Positions 7,907-16,245 of a stretch of 64,000 nt of DNA are shown here, in pieces (position 1 is the first letter of the stretch; the number at the start of each line of letters is the position of its first letter). Origin of the DNA: Caballeronia zhejiangensis. Lineage in GTDB: Bacteria; Pseudomonadota; Gammaproteobacteria; Burkholderiales; Burkholderiaceae. The stretch is from assembly GCF_000698575.1 (NCBI RefSeq), contig NZ_JFHD01000023.1, positions 1 through 64,000 on the forward strand. Reading direction: 5' to 3'. The notes under the pieces are model-generated. The model was given only the letters and a program-made list of their open reading frames with translations, was not told the origin of the DNA and did no database searches. Made by a program: the position numbers and the translations under genes.

Positions 7907-9070
7907 ATGAACAACGACATCAAACGAATCGATCCGCGCCGTCCCTTCGTCATCACGGCCGATGGACTGAAGCGCATCACGCTCGGCGAAATCGGCAATG
8001 GCGTCGTGCTGAACTTCACGCACGGCGGCCACAAGGAAGCGACGAAGCCGCGCCGCACGACGAAGCCCGCGACGCGTTCGCTGCTCGTCGCGGCGCACAC
8101 GGATCGCGGCGCGCTCGACGATCACGCGCGCCAGGCGCTCGCGGCGGCCGCCTTGCTCGCGGACGATCAGACCGAAGTCGTGCTGATCGCGTTCGGCGAG
8201 TTCAAGGACGATGCCGCCGTGCTCGGCGCGGATCGCTACGTCGCGCTGCCGGAGTTCGATCGCCGCAACTACGCGCCCGACGAAGAAGTGCGCGCGTTGA
8301 CCGCCTGCGTCGCTGCGTTCCGACCGGCGCATATCTTCATGCCCGACAACGCAACCGGCGACGGCGATCTCGGCCGCCGCTACGCCGCACGCGCCGATGC
8401 GTCCATCGCGACGCAGGTCGTCGAAATCGATGCAGCGCATGTCGCGTCGTATGCACAGGCGGGTCGCGCGCTTGCATCGCGTGCATTGCCCGACATGGTT
8501 TTGCTTGCAGCTCATGCCGTCGATGCGAAGCTGCCCTTCGTCGGCGCGGGCGAGGCGATGAATCCGCAAGGCATCGTGCCGGCGGCGAAAGCGAGCGCTT
8601 ACGTCGATCTCGGCATCGAAGAGATGGACGCGGCGCAGGTCGCGCTGGAGGAAGCGGACTTCATCGTGTCGGCGGGCAACGGCGTGTCGGACATCGCCGC
8701 GTTCGAAGCGCTCGCGGGCACGCTGGGCGCGGCGATCGGCGCGAGCCGCGTCGCCGTCGACGATGGCAAGTTCACGCGCGACAAGCAGATCGGCGCGACC
8801 GGCAAGACCGTCGAGGCGAGCGTGTATATCGCGTTCGGCATTTCGGGCGCGGTTCAGCACTTGCAGGGCATCAAGGATTGCCGCCACGTCATCGCCGTGA
8901 ATCTCGACGCCAGCGCGCCGATCGCGAAGCGCGCGAATCTGACGATCGTCGCGGACACGCAGGAAACGATCAAGGCACTGACCGATGCCGCCGCCGCCGC
9001 ACGCGCCGCGCGTGCCGGCGGCGGATCGATCGCGCAGACCGCGCACATCGCCGAAGGAGTCGCTGCATGA
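7907..9070 (+). CDS. Electron transfer flavoprotein alpha-like subunit
   Basis: A 387-residue ETF alpha-type protein. The C-terminal FAD-binding domain is clear around residues 285-345: KQIGATGKTVEASVYIAFGI, then SGAVQHLQGIKDC and AVNLDASAPI. The N-terminus has a basic extension of about 60 residues compared with housekeeping EtfA, as seen in ETFs dedicated to dgc loci. The function inferred from context is to accept electrons from dimethylglycine demethylation. The start at 7907 lies just after the dgcB stop; an in-frame start at 7772 would lie inside dgcB. It overlaps the beta-subunit gene by 4 bases (ATGA). Confidence 0.9.
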   Translation: MNNDIKRIDPRRPFVITADGLKRITLGEIGNGVVLNFTHGGHKEATKPRRTTKPATRSLLVAAHTDRGALDDHARQALAAAALLADDQTEVVLIAFGEFKDDAAVLGADRYVALPEFDRRNYAPDEEVRALTACVAAFRPAHIFMPDNATGDGDLGRRYAARADASIATQVVEIDAAHVASYAQAGRALASRALPDMVLLAAHAVDAKLPFVGAGEAMNPQGIVPAAKASAYVDLGIEEMDAAQVALEEADFIVSAGNGVSDIAAFEALAGTLGAAIGASRVAVDDGKFTRDKQIGATGKTVEASVYIAFGISGAVQHLQGIKDCRHVIAVNLDASAPIAKRANLTIVADTQETIKALTDAAAAARAARAGGGSIAQTAHIAEGVAA

Positions 9071-9825
9071 AGATCGCCGTTCTCGTCTCCACCGGACGTC
9101 ATCCCGTCAGCGGCGCGGCGCGCTACAGCCGCAACGACGCCGCCGCGCTGACCATCGCCATCGGCATCGCGAAGACGCACGGCGCGCAACTCGACGTGTT
9201 GCACGCGGGCGATCCGGCTAATCCGGCGTTGCAGGAATATCTCGCGCTCGGCGCGTCGAAAGTCGAAGTGCTCAACACGCAAGGCGATGCGTGTGCGGCC
9301 CTCGCGCAAAGGCTTGCGGGCTACGAGCTCGTGTTCACCGGCACGCGCGCCGAAGGCGCTTACGACAGCGGCACGCTGCCGTACAAGCTCGCGGATGCGC
9401 TGAACGTTCCGCTCGTCGGCGCGGCCGTCGATGTCAGCGTGACGAAGGAAGGCGTCGAAGTGCGCCAGTTCATGCCGAAGGGCTTGCGCCGACGCGTGCG
9501 CGCGCCGCTGCCCGCGCTCGTCGCCGTGCATCCATTGGCCAACGCCGCGCCGCGCTACGCCTATGCGCGCATGCGCGAAGGCCACGTCGCGCCGGTCGCC
9601 GCGAGCGCGCCCGTCGACAAGGAAAGCACGGCGTGGCGCATCGGCCCGGTGACGGCCAAGCCCAAGAAACTCGCCGCGCCGGAAAAGCGCTCGGGCCACG
9701 CGCGCATGCTCGGCGCGACGACGACCGAAAGCCGCGGCGGAAGCGTCGTAATTGAAGGGAGTTCCGTCGAAAAAGCACAAGTGATTCTGGCGTATTTGCG
9801 CGAGCATCAACTCGTCGATTACTGA
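9067..9825 (+). CDS. Electron transfer flavoprotein beta-like subunit
   Basis: A 252-residue ETF beta-family protein, opening MKIAVLVSTGRHPVSG. It pairs with the upstream alpha-like subunit, with which it shares a 4-base ATGA overlap that implies translational coupling. An AMP-type nucleotide-binding region is expected around residues 75-125, where the FTGTRAEGAYDSGTLPYKLA segment is typical of the family. A tail of about 60 residues (from about residue 190) is rich in Ala, Lys and Pro and is specific to the dgc-associated group. It is probably dedicated to electron transfer from DgcAB. Confidence 0.88.
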   Translation: MKIAVLVSTGRHPVSGAARYSRNDAAALTIAIGIAKTHGAQLDVLHAGDPANPALQEYLALGASKVEVLNTQGDACAALAQRLAGYELVFTGTRAEGAYDSGTLPYKLADALNVPLVGAAVDVSVTKEGVEVRQFMPKGLRRRVRAPLPALVAVHPLANAAPRYAYARMREGHVAPVAASAPVDKESTAWRIGPVTAKPKKLAAPEKRSGHARMLGATTTESRGGSVVIEGSSVEKAQVILAYLREHQLVDY

Positions 9826-9863
9826 TTTCTCGACCCACATCGACCCACATACAGGTGCACACG

Positions 9864-11162
9864 ATGAAAGTTTCGGCAGACGTTCGCGCAATGATCGAAC
9901 GCCGCAAAAAGGGCCACACGCTCGAGGCGCCGTTCTACACGAGCGAAGAGATTCACGCGCTCGACCTCGATGCCATCTTCCGCAAGACCTGGATTCAGGT
10001 CGCCGTCGAGCCGGACATTCCAGAGCCGGGCGATTACACGACGATCGAGATCGGCAACGATTCGATCCTGATCGTGCGCGACGACGATATGGAAATACGC
10101 GCCTTCTACAACGTGTGCCGGCATCGCGGCGCGCGCCTGTGCAATCAGGAGAAGGGCTCGCTCGGCAATATCGTGTGCCCGTATCACAGCTGGACCTACA
10201 ACCTCTCCGGCGATCTGATGTTCGCCGAGCACATGGGCGAACAGTTCGACCGCTGCAAGCACAGCCTGAAGAAGGTGCATGTGCAGAATCTCGCGGGCCT
10301 CATCTTCGTCTGTCTCGCCGATGAACCGCCCGCCGATTTCGCCGTGATGCGCGAAGCGATGGAGCCGTATCTCGCGCCGCACGGTCTGAAGGATTGCAAG
10401 ATCGCGGCGAGCATCGATATCGTCGAGAAGGGCAACTGGAAGCTCACGATGGAGAACAATCGCGAGTGCTATCACTGCGTCGCGAATCATCCAGAGCTGA
10501 CCATTTCGCTTTACGAATACGGCTTCGGCTATCAGCGCTCGCCCGCGAACGAAGAAGGCATGGCGGCGTTCGAGAAGACCGTCGAAGAGCGCACGAAGCA
10601 ATGGGAAGCGATGTGCCTGCCGTCCGCGGAAATCGAACGCCTCGTCGATCTCGTGACGGGCTTTCGCACGCAACGTTTGCCGCTCGATCGCGATGGCGAA
10701 TCGCAGACGCTCGATGCGAAAGTCGCATCGAAGAAACTGCTCGGCGGCTTCGAGCGCGCGGACCTGGGCGGCTTGTCGTTCTGGACGCAGCCGAACTCGT
10801 GGCATCACTTCATGAGCGATCACATCGTGACGTTCTGCGTGATTCCGCTTGCATCGGGGGAAACGCTCGTCCGCACGAAGTGGCTCGTGCACAAGGACGC
10901 GCGCGAAGGCATCGATTACGACGTCGACAATCTCACCGCCGTGTGGCGCGCGACGAACGATCAGGACCGCACGCTCGTCGAGTATTCGCAACTCGGCGTC
11001 GCGAGCAACGCCTACGAACCGGGTCCGTACTCGCCATTCACGGAAGGTCTCGTCGAGAAGTTTTGCGAGTGGTACATCGGACGTCTTGCCGATTACGCCG
11101 ATACGCCCGAGCACGGCGTCGATGCGTCGCTCGGTGAGAAAGTCGTTTCCTTCATGCGCTGA
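9864..11162 (+). CDS. gbcA: Glycine betaine monooxygenase oxygenase subunit GbcA
   Basis: A 432-residue Rieske non-heme iron oxygenase. The Rieske ligands are Cys85-x-His87 (CRHRG) and Cys105-x2-His108 (CPYHSW). The mononuclear iron site is visible as ECYHCVANHPE with His204 and His209. It converts glycine betaine to dimethylglycine and formaldehyde with O2, receiving electrons from GbcB. The ATG at 9864, preceded by AGGTG with 6-bp spacing, was preferred over a GTG at 9855. It follows the ETF genes by 38 bases in the same direction, so it may be part of the same transcript although Pseudomonas has it separately. Confidence 0.94.
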   Translation: MKVSADVRAMIERRKKGHTLEAPFYTSEEIHALDLDAIFRKTWIQVAVEPDIPEPGDYTTIEIGNDSILIVRDDDMEIRAFYNVCRHRGARLCNQEKGSLGNIVCPYHSWTYNLSGDLMFAEHMGEQFDRCKHSLKKVHVQNLAGLIFVCLADEPPADFAVMREAMEPYLAPHGLKDCKIAASIDIVEKGNWKLTMENNRECYHCVANHPELTISLYEYGFGYQRSPANEEGMAAFEKTVEERTKQWEAMCLPSAEIERLVDLVTGFRTQRLPLDRDGESQTLDAKVASKKLLGGFERADLGGLSFWTQPNSWHHFMSDHIVTFCVIPLASGETLVRTKWLVHKDAREGIDYDVDNLTAVWRATNDQDRTLVEYSQLGVASNAYEPGPYSPFTEGLVEKFCEWYIGRLADYADTPEHGVDASLGEKVVSFMR

Positions 11163-11185
11163 CAGCCTCGTAGCAGGAGTAGAAC

Positions 11186-12427
11186 ATGATGCGCGATCAG
11201 GCTACTTTCGAGCCGACCGACAGCCGCGTGACCCAGCCGAAGTTCTGGGGGACGCTGCCCGTGCGCTGGAATTGCGACACGGACGAGACGCTCGTCTGCT
11301 GTCACGTCCGGCAGGAGACGCACGACGTCAAGAGCTTTTTCTTCAAGGCGCCGGGTGAGCGCACGTTCGTCTTCGAGCCGGGGCAGTTCATCACGCTGGA
11401 GCTCGAGATCAACGGCGAGCAGATCAATCGCTGCTATACGATCTCGTCCGCGCCGACGCGCCCGCACACGATCTCCATCACGGTGAAGCGCGTGCCGGGG
11501 GGACCGGTGTCGAACTGGCTGCACGATAACCTCGTCGCGGGATCGACGGTGCGCGTGCTCGGGCCATCGGGCGAATTCACGTGCGCGCGTCATCCGGCGC
11601 GCAAGTATTTGTTCTTGTCGGCGGGTTCGGGCATTACGCCGCTCATGTCGATGAGCCGCGCGCATCACGAACTCGGCGACGATGCCGACATCGTGTTCGT
11701 GCATAGCGCGCGCACGCCGGATGACATCATCTTTGCGCGCGAGCTCGATCTCATCGCGTCGAATCACAAGAACTTCCGCACGGCGTTCGTGTGCGAGCGG
11801 GTCGGCACGCGCACGAACTGGCCGGGCGTGACGGGCTTTCTCACGCTGCCGCTCCTGAAGCTGATCGCGCCGGACTTTCTCGAGCGCGAAGTCTTCACGT
11901 GCGGCCCGGCGCCGTATATGAAGGCGGTGCGCGATCTGCTCGATGCAGGTGGTTTCGATCGCAAGCATTATCACGAGGAGAGCTTCTCGTTCGGCGTCGT
12001 CGAGGAAGTCGCGGCTGAACTGACGACGGCGCATGTCGCCGAGGCCCTTGCGACGCAGACGGATTTCGTCGAAGCGCGCGAGGAGGCGGGCGGCTTTGCG
12101 CCTGCGCCGACAGAGCCCGTCGAGATCATCGAAGCGCCTGTTGAAGCCGCGCCCGTCGTCGATACGAAGTTCAAGGTGAGCTTCGCGAAGAGCCGGCGCG
12201 ACATCGAATGCGGCAGCAACGAACATGTGCTCGATGCGGCGAAGAAGGCGGGCGTGCGCTTGCCATCGTCGTGTACGCAGGGCATGTGCGGGACGTGCAA
12301 GGTCAAGCTCGTGTCGGGCGAAGTGAGCATGAAGCATGCGGGCGGCATACGTCAGCGCGAGATCGATCAGGGCATGGTGCTGCTGTGCTGCAGCAAGCCT
12401 ATGAGCGATCTCGTCGTCGACAAGTAA
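11186..12427 (+). CDS. gbcB: Glycine betaine monooxygenase reductase subunit GbcB
   Basis: A 413-residue ferredoxin-reductase-type protein. The FAD-binding barrel (about residues 30-135) contains INRCYTISSAPTR, followed by an NAD-binding domain with the SAGSGITPLMSM and FTCGPAPYMK motifs. The C-terminal plant-type 2Fe-2S domain has CTQGMCGTCK and a final LLCC cysteine. An acidic, Pro/Ala-rich linker of about 40 residues joins the reductase and ferredoxin parts. It transfers electrons from NAD(P)H to GbcA. It starts 23 bases after gbcA behind an AGGAG ribosome-binding site. Confidence 0.93.
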   Translation: MMRDQATFEPTDSRVTQPKFWGTLPVRWNCDTDETLVCCHVRQETHDVKSFFFKAPGERTFVFEPGQFITLELEINGEQINRCYTISSAPTRPHTISITVKRVPGGPVSNWLHDNLVAGSTVRVLGPSGEFTCARHPARKYLFLSAGSGITPLMSMSRAHHELGDDADIVFVHSARTPDDIIFARELDLIASNHKNFRTAFVCERVGTRTNWPGVTGFLTLPLLKLIAPDFLEREVFTCGPAPYMKAVRDLLDAGGFDRKHYHEESFSFGVVEEVAAELTTAHVAEALATQTDFVEAREEAGGFAPAPTEPVEIIEAPVEAAPVVDTKFKVSFAKSRRDIECGSNEHVLDAAKKAGVRLPSSCTQGMCGTCKVKLVSGEVSMKHAGGIRQREIDQGMVLLCCSKPMSDLVVDK

Positions 12428-12449
12428 GCCCTGAGGGGCGCGTCGTTTC

Positions 12450-12472
12450 TTGACAACTGAGTGTCGGAAAAG
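12450..12472 (+). promoter_or_regulatory. Candidate activator-dependent promoter upstream of the betaine-binding protein gene
   Basis: A TTGACA hexamer at 12450-12455 is followed by TGTCGGAAAAG at 12462-12472, the same 11-base word found in the gbdR/dgc control region. No good -10 hexamer lies at the expected spacing. The shared word suggests common control by GbdR, but a single copy is weak evidence. Confidence 0.35.
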
Positions 12473-12542
12473 TGCGCTACGCGTCAATTCTGGCTGGTGA
12501 TTCTGTTCGCTACACGGCGTGGGGCCGCTAAGGGGAAACCAA

Positions 12543-13397
12543 ATGAAACCGATGAGAAGAATGCTCGTTTTGGGGGCGATGAGCGCCGCCCTCGCATCGA
12601 GCCTGATGGCAAACGCCGCGGATAAGCCGACGATCAAAATCGGTTATGTCGAGGGCTGGGACGATAGCGTGGCGACGTCGAACGTGGCGGCGCGCGTGAT
12701 CGAGAAGAAGCTGGGTTATCCGGTGCAACTGGTGCCGGTGGCCGCGGGCGTGATGTGGCAGGGCGTGGCGCGCGGCGATCTCGACGCGACGCTGTCGGCG
12801 TGGCTGCCGGTCACGCATGGCGCGTACTGGAACAACTTCAAGTCGAAGGTCGTGAATCTCGGTCCGAACTTTCAGGACGCGAAAATCGGCTTGATCGTGC
12901 CGGAGAACGTCGACGTCAACAGCTTGAGCGATCTCGAGGCGAAGAAGGCGGAATTCGATTCGCGCATCGTGGGCATCGATGCGGGCGCGGGCGTGATGCA
13001 GAAGACGAGCGAAGCGATCAAGGCTTATAACCTCGACTACAAGCTGCTGCCGAGTTCGGGTTCGGCGATGACGGCGGAACTGGCGCGTTCCGAAGCGGCC
13101 AATAAGCCGATCATCGTGACGGGCTGGAAGCCGCACTGGATGTTCGCGAAGTACAAGCTCAAGTTCCTCGAGGATCCGAAGAAGGTGTTCGGTGAGTCGG
13201 AGCACGTCGATAACGTGATCAATCCGGAGCTGGAGAAGAAGGCGCCGCAGGTGGTGGCATTCCTCAAGAAGTTTCAGTGGAAGCCGGGTGAGATCGATAG
13301 CGTGATGCTGGCGACGCAAAATGGAGAGAAGCCGCAGGCGGCGGCGGATGCGTGGATCAGCGCGCATGGGGATCGGGTGGAGTCCTGGACTAAGTAA
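12543..13397 (+). CDS. Glycine betaine ABC transporter substrate-binding protein (OpuAC/ProX type), orphan
   Basis: A 284-residue periplasmic protein. The N-terminal signal peptide (about residues 1-24) ends at NAADKPTIKIG. The mature part is an OpuAC-domain binding protein with GYVEGWDD, LSAWLPVTHGAYW and GWKPHWMF, whose tryptophans are typical of the aromatic cage that holds quaternary ammonium groups. It binds betaine or a related compound for an ABC importer whose permease and ATPase are not encoded nearby. It follows gbcB by about 115 bases and shares a putative regulatory word with the dgc promoter region. Confidence 0.9.
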   Translation: MKPMRRMLVLGAMSAALASSLMANAADKPTIKIGYVEGWDDSVATSNVAARVIEKKLGYPVQLVPVAAGVMWQGVARGDLDATLSAWLPVTHGAYWNNFKSKVVNLGPNFQDAKIGLIVPENVDVNSLSDLEAKKAEFDSRIVGIDAGAGVMQKTSEAIKAYNLDYKLLPSSGSAMTAELARSEAANKPIIVTGWKPHWMFAKYKLKFLEDPKKVFGESEHVDNVINPELEKKAPQVVAFLKKFQWKPGEIDSVMLATQNGEKPQAAADAWISAHGDRVESWTK

Positions 13398-13427
13398 TTT
13401 TTTTCGTTGGGTTTTTTGGGTCTTTGG

Positions 13428-13479
13428 GCGTTTGGGCAAACGCTGAGCGTCGTGGGTTATGCCTGCGGCGCTTTTTTTT
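13428..13479 (+). terminator. Hairpins and T-run downstream of the betaine-binding protein gene
   Basis: A perfect small hairpin GCGTTTG-GG-CAAACGC (13428-13443) is followed by a second stem, AGCGTCG (13446-13452) pairing with CGGCGCT (13466-13472) with one G-U pair, and then eight T residues (13472-13479). The second stem plus T-run looks like a rho-independent terminator for the plus strand. Confidence 0.65.
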
Positions 13480-13487
13480 GGGGTTTT

Positions 13488-13522
13488 GCTTTTGGCTTTT
13501 GGCTTTTGGCTCTTGGCTTTTG
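13488..13522 (+). repeat. Tandem heptamer GCTTTTG, five units
   Basis: Five consecutive seven-base units of GCTTTTG, one of them reading GCTCTTG. The array sits immediately left of a full copy of the 0.62 kb repeat element; the other copies are also bordered by low-complexity sequence. Confidence 0.8.
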
Positions 13523-13530
13523 ATTTCGCC

Positions 13531-14157
13531 GGATCCCGTTTTCGTGTCGGTCTATCAGCATTGCCCCTGTGCGGGGCGGCACTCACTTTCTTTGCTGCTG
13601 CAAAGAAAGTAAGCAAAGAAAGCAGCTACTGATACGCCCGCGGTCACACGCAATTTGGGTAGTCCTCTCGTCCATCGTGGGCTGCCTAAAGAGTGCCCTC
13701 ATAGGCCCAACCGGGCTTGGATCGCGCACGGTCTGAACCATCGCACCACACACCAAACGGGTTCAGCACGAAATAGCTCCAGCCCGCTTCGCGGCCGACC
13801 GGTCAATCGGGTCTGCGCGTGCTTCTCTACTAACGTCTCCATCTCTCCGCAAGTGCCGCACGTTGGTTTCCCTTGCATACCCGGCGGCAGCGCGTAGCGC
13901 TGTGCCGAAGCTCTTTCGTGCTGCACCAGTGTCCTCAGCGTTTTCGGGCGGCAGACCGCGCGCGATCCAAGCCCCGTTAGTCCTTTGAGGGCACTCTTTA
14001 GGCGAGTGCCACCTGGAACGAGAGAACTACCCAAATTGCGTGTGACCGCGGGCGGTGACGAGCTGCTTTCTTTGGTTACTTTCTTTGCAGCAGCAAAGAA
14101 AGTGACTGCCGCCCCGCACAGGGGCAGTGCTAATAGACCGCCACGAAAACGGGATCC
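13531..14157 (-). repeat. Full copy of the 0.62 kb intergenic repeat with long inverted ends
   Basis: This element of about 627 bases is bounded by GGATCC on both sides. Its two ends are inverted copies of each other over roughly 150 bases: CGGTCTAT near 13548 matches its reverse complement near 14136, both ends carry GCCCC/GGGGC and ACTTTCTTTGC/GCAAAGAAAGT hairpins, and both carry ACGCAATTTGGGTAGT or its complement. Relative to the copies at 1-287 and 27188-27802 it is in the opposite orientation. It contains no transposase. Short open frames inside are probably incidental. Confidence 0.85.
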
Positions 14158-14230
14158 GGCGAAACCCTAGCCAAGCGAATATGGAATCCAGCGAAAACAG
14201 CAAAGCAAGCTAACCCGGAGCGCAAAAACC

Positions 14231-15106
14231 TCAACGCAAAACCACAGTCCGCTCGCCATTAATAAAAACCCGCCGCTCAATAAACGCTTTAACCGCGCGT
14301 GCAAGCGCAAGGCACTCCACATCCCGCCCTGTCGCCAACAACCGCTCCGGTCCATAAGAATGATCGACGCGCTCAACTTCCTGCTCGATGATCGGTCCTT
14401 CATCGAGATCGTCGGTGACGAAATGCGCGGTCGCGCCAATCAGCTTGACCCCACGCGCATGCGCCTGGTGATAAGGCTTCGCCCCCTTGAACCCAGGCAA
14501 GAACGAGTGATGGATATTGATCGCACGCCCCGCCAGCTTGCGGCTCGTCTCGCCTGAAAGAATCTGCATATACCGCGCAAGCACCATCAACTCCGCGCCT
14601 GACGTATCGAACAGATCGAGCAAGCGCGCTTCCTGCTGCGGCTTGGTATCGGCGGTAATCGGCAGATGATGGAACGGCAAGCCATGCTGCCCCGCCAGAT
14701 GCGCCAGATCCGTATGATTCGACCCGATGCCGACGATATCCATCTTCAACTCGCCCATGCGCCAGCGGAACAGCAAATCCGCAAGACAGTGCTCGAGCTT
14801 CGACACCATCAGCAGCACCTTCGGCCGCACGGCGAGATCGTGCATCGCCCACGACATCGCAAAGCGCTCGGCGATAGGCTCGAATTCGCGCTTCAGCATC
14901 GCGAGATCGAGCGCCTCCTCGGGACGCGCGCCATGAAACACGCAACGCACGAAAAAGCGCTCGGAGAGATCGTCATCGAAGACGGTGAGTTCGTCGATAT
15001 AGCCGTGATGCCGCTCCAGAAAGCCGACGATCGCGGCGACCTGCCCCGCCGCGCTCGGGCACGAAACGGTAAGCACGAGTTGATCAAAGCGGGAATCGGC
15101 TGCCAT
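14231..15106 (-). CDS. purU: Formyltetrahydrofolate deformylase PurU
   Basis: A 291-residue protein with an N-terminal ACT domain (about residues 8-85) and a C-terminal formyltransferase-fold hydrolase domain. The catalytic segment is INIHHSFLPGFKGAKPYHQA, with Asn197 and His199, followed by the conserved TDDLDEGPII acidic loop around residue 235. It hydrolyses 10-formyl-THF to THF and formate. In betaine-degrading bacteria a copy commonly sits in the regulon because demethylation loads the folate pool with one-carbon units; that fits its location here. It is transcribed toward the repeat element. Confidence 0.93.
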   Translation of the reverse strand: MAADSRFDQLVLTVSCPSAAGQVAAIVGFLERHHGYIDELTVFDDDLSERFFVRCVFHGARPEEALDLAMLKREFEPIAERFAMSWAMHDLAVRPKVLLMVSKLEHCLADLLFRWRMGELKMDIVGIGSNHTDLAHLAGQHGLPFHHLPITADTKPQQEARLLDLFDTSGAELMVLARYMQILSGETSRKLAGRAINIHHSFLPGFKGAKPYHQAHARGVKLIGATAHFVTDDLDEGPIIEQEVERVDHSYGPERLLATGRDVECLALARAVKAFIERRVFINGERTVVLR

Positions 15107-15225
15107 GCGTGCTCCACATTCGAATGGTTGCAGCGCCGCGAAATGCGGCGAGCGTACGCGCTAGTAGAGCAAACGCGCGCGCCTTCCGGATAGAAGCGAA
15201 CCGCCGCGCAAATAGTACGAAAGCG

Positions 15226-16137
15226 TCAGCCGACGACGTCGCATTCGTCCAGCAGCCACTCGCTGAACGCCCGCACCGCCGCCGACGGCTCGCGCGGCGT
15301 CACGAGCACGTAGCCCCGATCGGTGACGAGCGGCGCATCGCAGAGCGCGACGAGCTGGCCCGTCGCGATCAGTTCGTCGATGAGCGGCGCCCAGCCGAGC
15401 GCGACGCCCTGGCCCATCACCGCGGCGTGCGCGACGAGCGCGTAGCTGTTGAACGTGAAGCCGCCCTGCGTCGGCGGCGCGGCAAGGCCGTGCGCTTCGA
15501 ACCACGCGCTCCATGAAAGCCAGCGCTCGGGCAGCGTCGGTTCGAGATGCAAGAGCGGCAGCCCGGATAGATCGGCGGGCGATACGGGCGCGCTTTTTCC
15601 CGCGATCAGCGCCGGGCTGCACACCGGCATCACGCGTTCGGCGAAGAGCTTCACGGCGCTCTGACCGCTCCATTCGGCATGCGTGTCGCCGAAGACGATG
15701 ACCACATCGGCATGATCGCCCGATGCGCTCGGCAAGCTCTGCGACGTGATGATCTTCACGTCGACATCGGGCATCAGCGCCTTGAATTGCGGCAGGCGCG
15801 GCATCAGCCAGTATGTGGCGAAGCCGAAATCCGTCGACAGCGTGAGCGTGCGTTGCGCGTGACGCGAGCGGATGTCCGACGTCGCCGCGCGAATCACGTC
15901 GAGTCCCCGACGCACCGCATCGAAAAGACGCGTGCCGTCGTCCGTGAGCGTGACCCCGCGATGCCCGCGCTCGAACAGCGCCGCCCCGAGCGATTCCTCC
16001 AACTGCACGACGCGCTGGCTCACCGCGGGCTGCGTCGAGCCGAGTTCGCGCGCGGCAGCCGTGAAGCTCGCGTGCCGCGCGGCGGATTCGAACATCAGTA
16101 ACGCCTGCATCGGTGGCAGGCGGTCCGGCCGCGGCAT
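15226..16137 (-). CDS. LysR-family regulator divergent from choline sulfatase
   Basis: A 303-residue LysR-type regulator. The N-terminal winged helix-turn-helix (about residues 10-70) contains SFTAAARELGSTQPAVSQRV, followed by a periplasmic-binding-like effector domain that includes LSTDFGFATYWLMPRL. It is read divergently from betC with a 108-base gap, the usual arrangement for a LysR protein and its target. It most likely responds to choline-O-sulfate or choline; that is inference from position. The start at 16137 gives the MPRPDRLPPMQALLMFESAA opening. Confidence 0.88.
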   Translation of the reverse strand: MPRPDRLPPMQALLMFESAARHASFTAAARELGSTQPAVSQRVVQLEESLGAALFERGHRGVTLTDDGTRLFDAVRRGLDVIRAATSDIRSRHAQRTLTLSTDFGFATYWLMPRLPQFKALMPDVDVKIITSQSLPSASGDHADVVIVFGDTHAEWSGQSAVKLFAERVMPVCSPALIAGKSAPVSPADLSGLPLLHLEPTLPERWLSWSAWFEAHGLAAPPTQGGFTFNSYALVAHAAVMGQGVALGWAPLIDELIATGQLVALCDAPLVTDRGYVLVTPREPSAAVRAFSEWLLDECDVVG

Positions 16138-16161
16138 AACTCCCCCTTATGAACGCATAAC
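16134..16161. promoter_or_regulatory. Candidate LysR operator between the regulator gene and betC
   Basis: TTATG (16147-16151) and CATAA (16156-16160) form an inverted repeat with a four-base centre. The word GCATAAC also occurs twice, at 16134-16140 and 16155-16161, exactly 21 bases apart. The left copy overlaps the regulator's start codon, which would suit autoregulation. Confidence 0.45.
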
Positions 16162-16245
16162 GTTTTGCTGTCTTCACAGCCGCGATTTGAACGGCAATAG
16201 TGACACCCAACGCTCAATCAACGATTCTATTCGAGGCACGCAGTC

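Larger units (their letters stand above)
13398..14230. other. 833-base gene-free interval between the betaine-binding protein gene and purU
   Basis: This interval holds, in order, the terminator-like hairpins, the GCTTTTG heptamer array, and the full 0.62 kb repeat. About 70 bases of GGCGAAACC/AGCCAAGC-like low-complexity sequence then run up to the purU stop codon. I see no supported protein or RNA gene beyond the repeat. Confidence 0.75.

Noticed and set aside
5938..8100. Very long minus-strand reading frame opposite dgcB and the ETF alpha gene
   Set aside because: High GC content opens antisense frames opposite real genes; the sequence is Arg/His-rich with no recognisable domain, while the plus strand has strong conserved motifs.
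13655..13897. An 80-codon frame inside the repeat, similar to the one at 27447-27689
   Set aside because: Similarity follows from the nucleotide conservation of the repeat; there is no ribosome-binding site and the opposite strand is open as well.
13699..14034. A 111-codon minus-strand frame inside the repeat with a counterpart at 27097-27645
   Set aside because: It crosses repeat ends and hairpins; it looks like a by-product of the conserved repeat and has no known domain.
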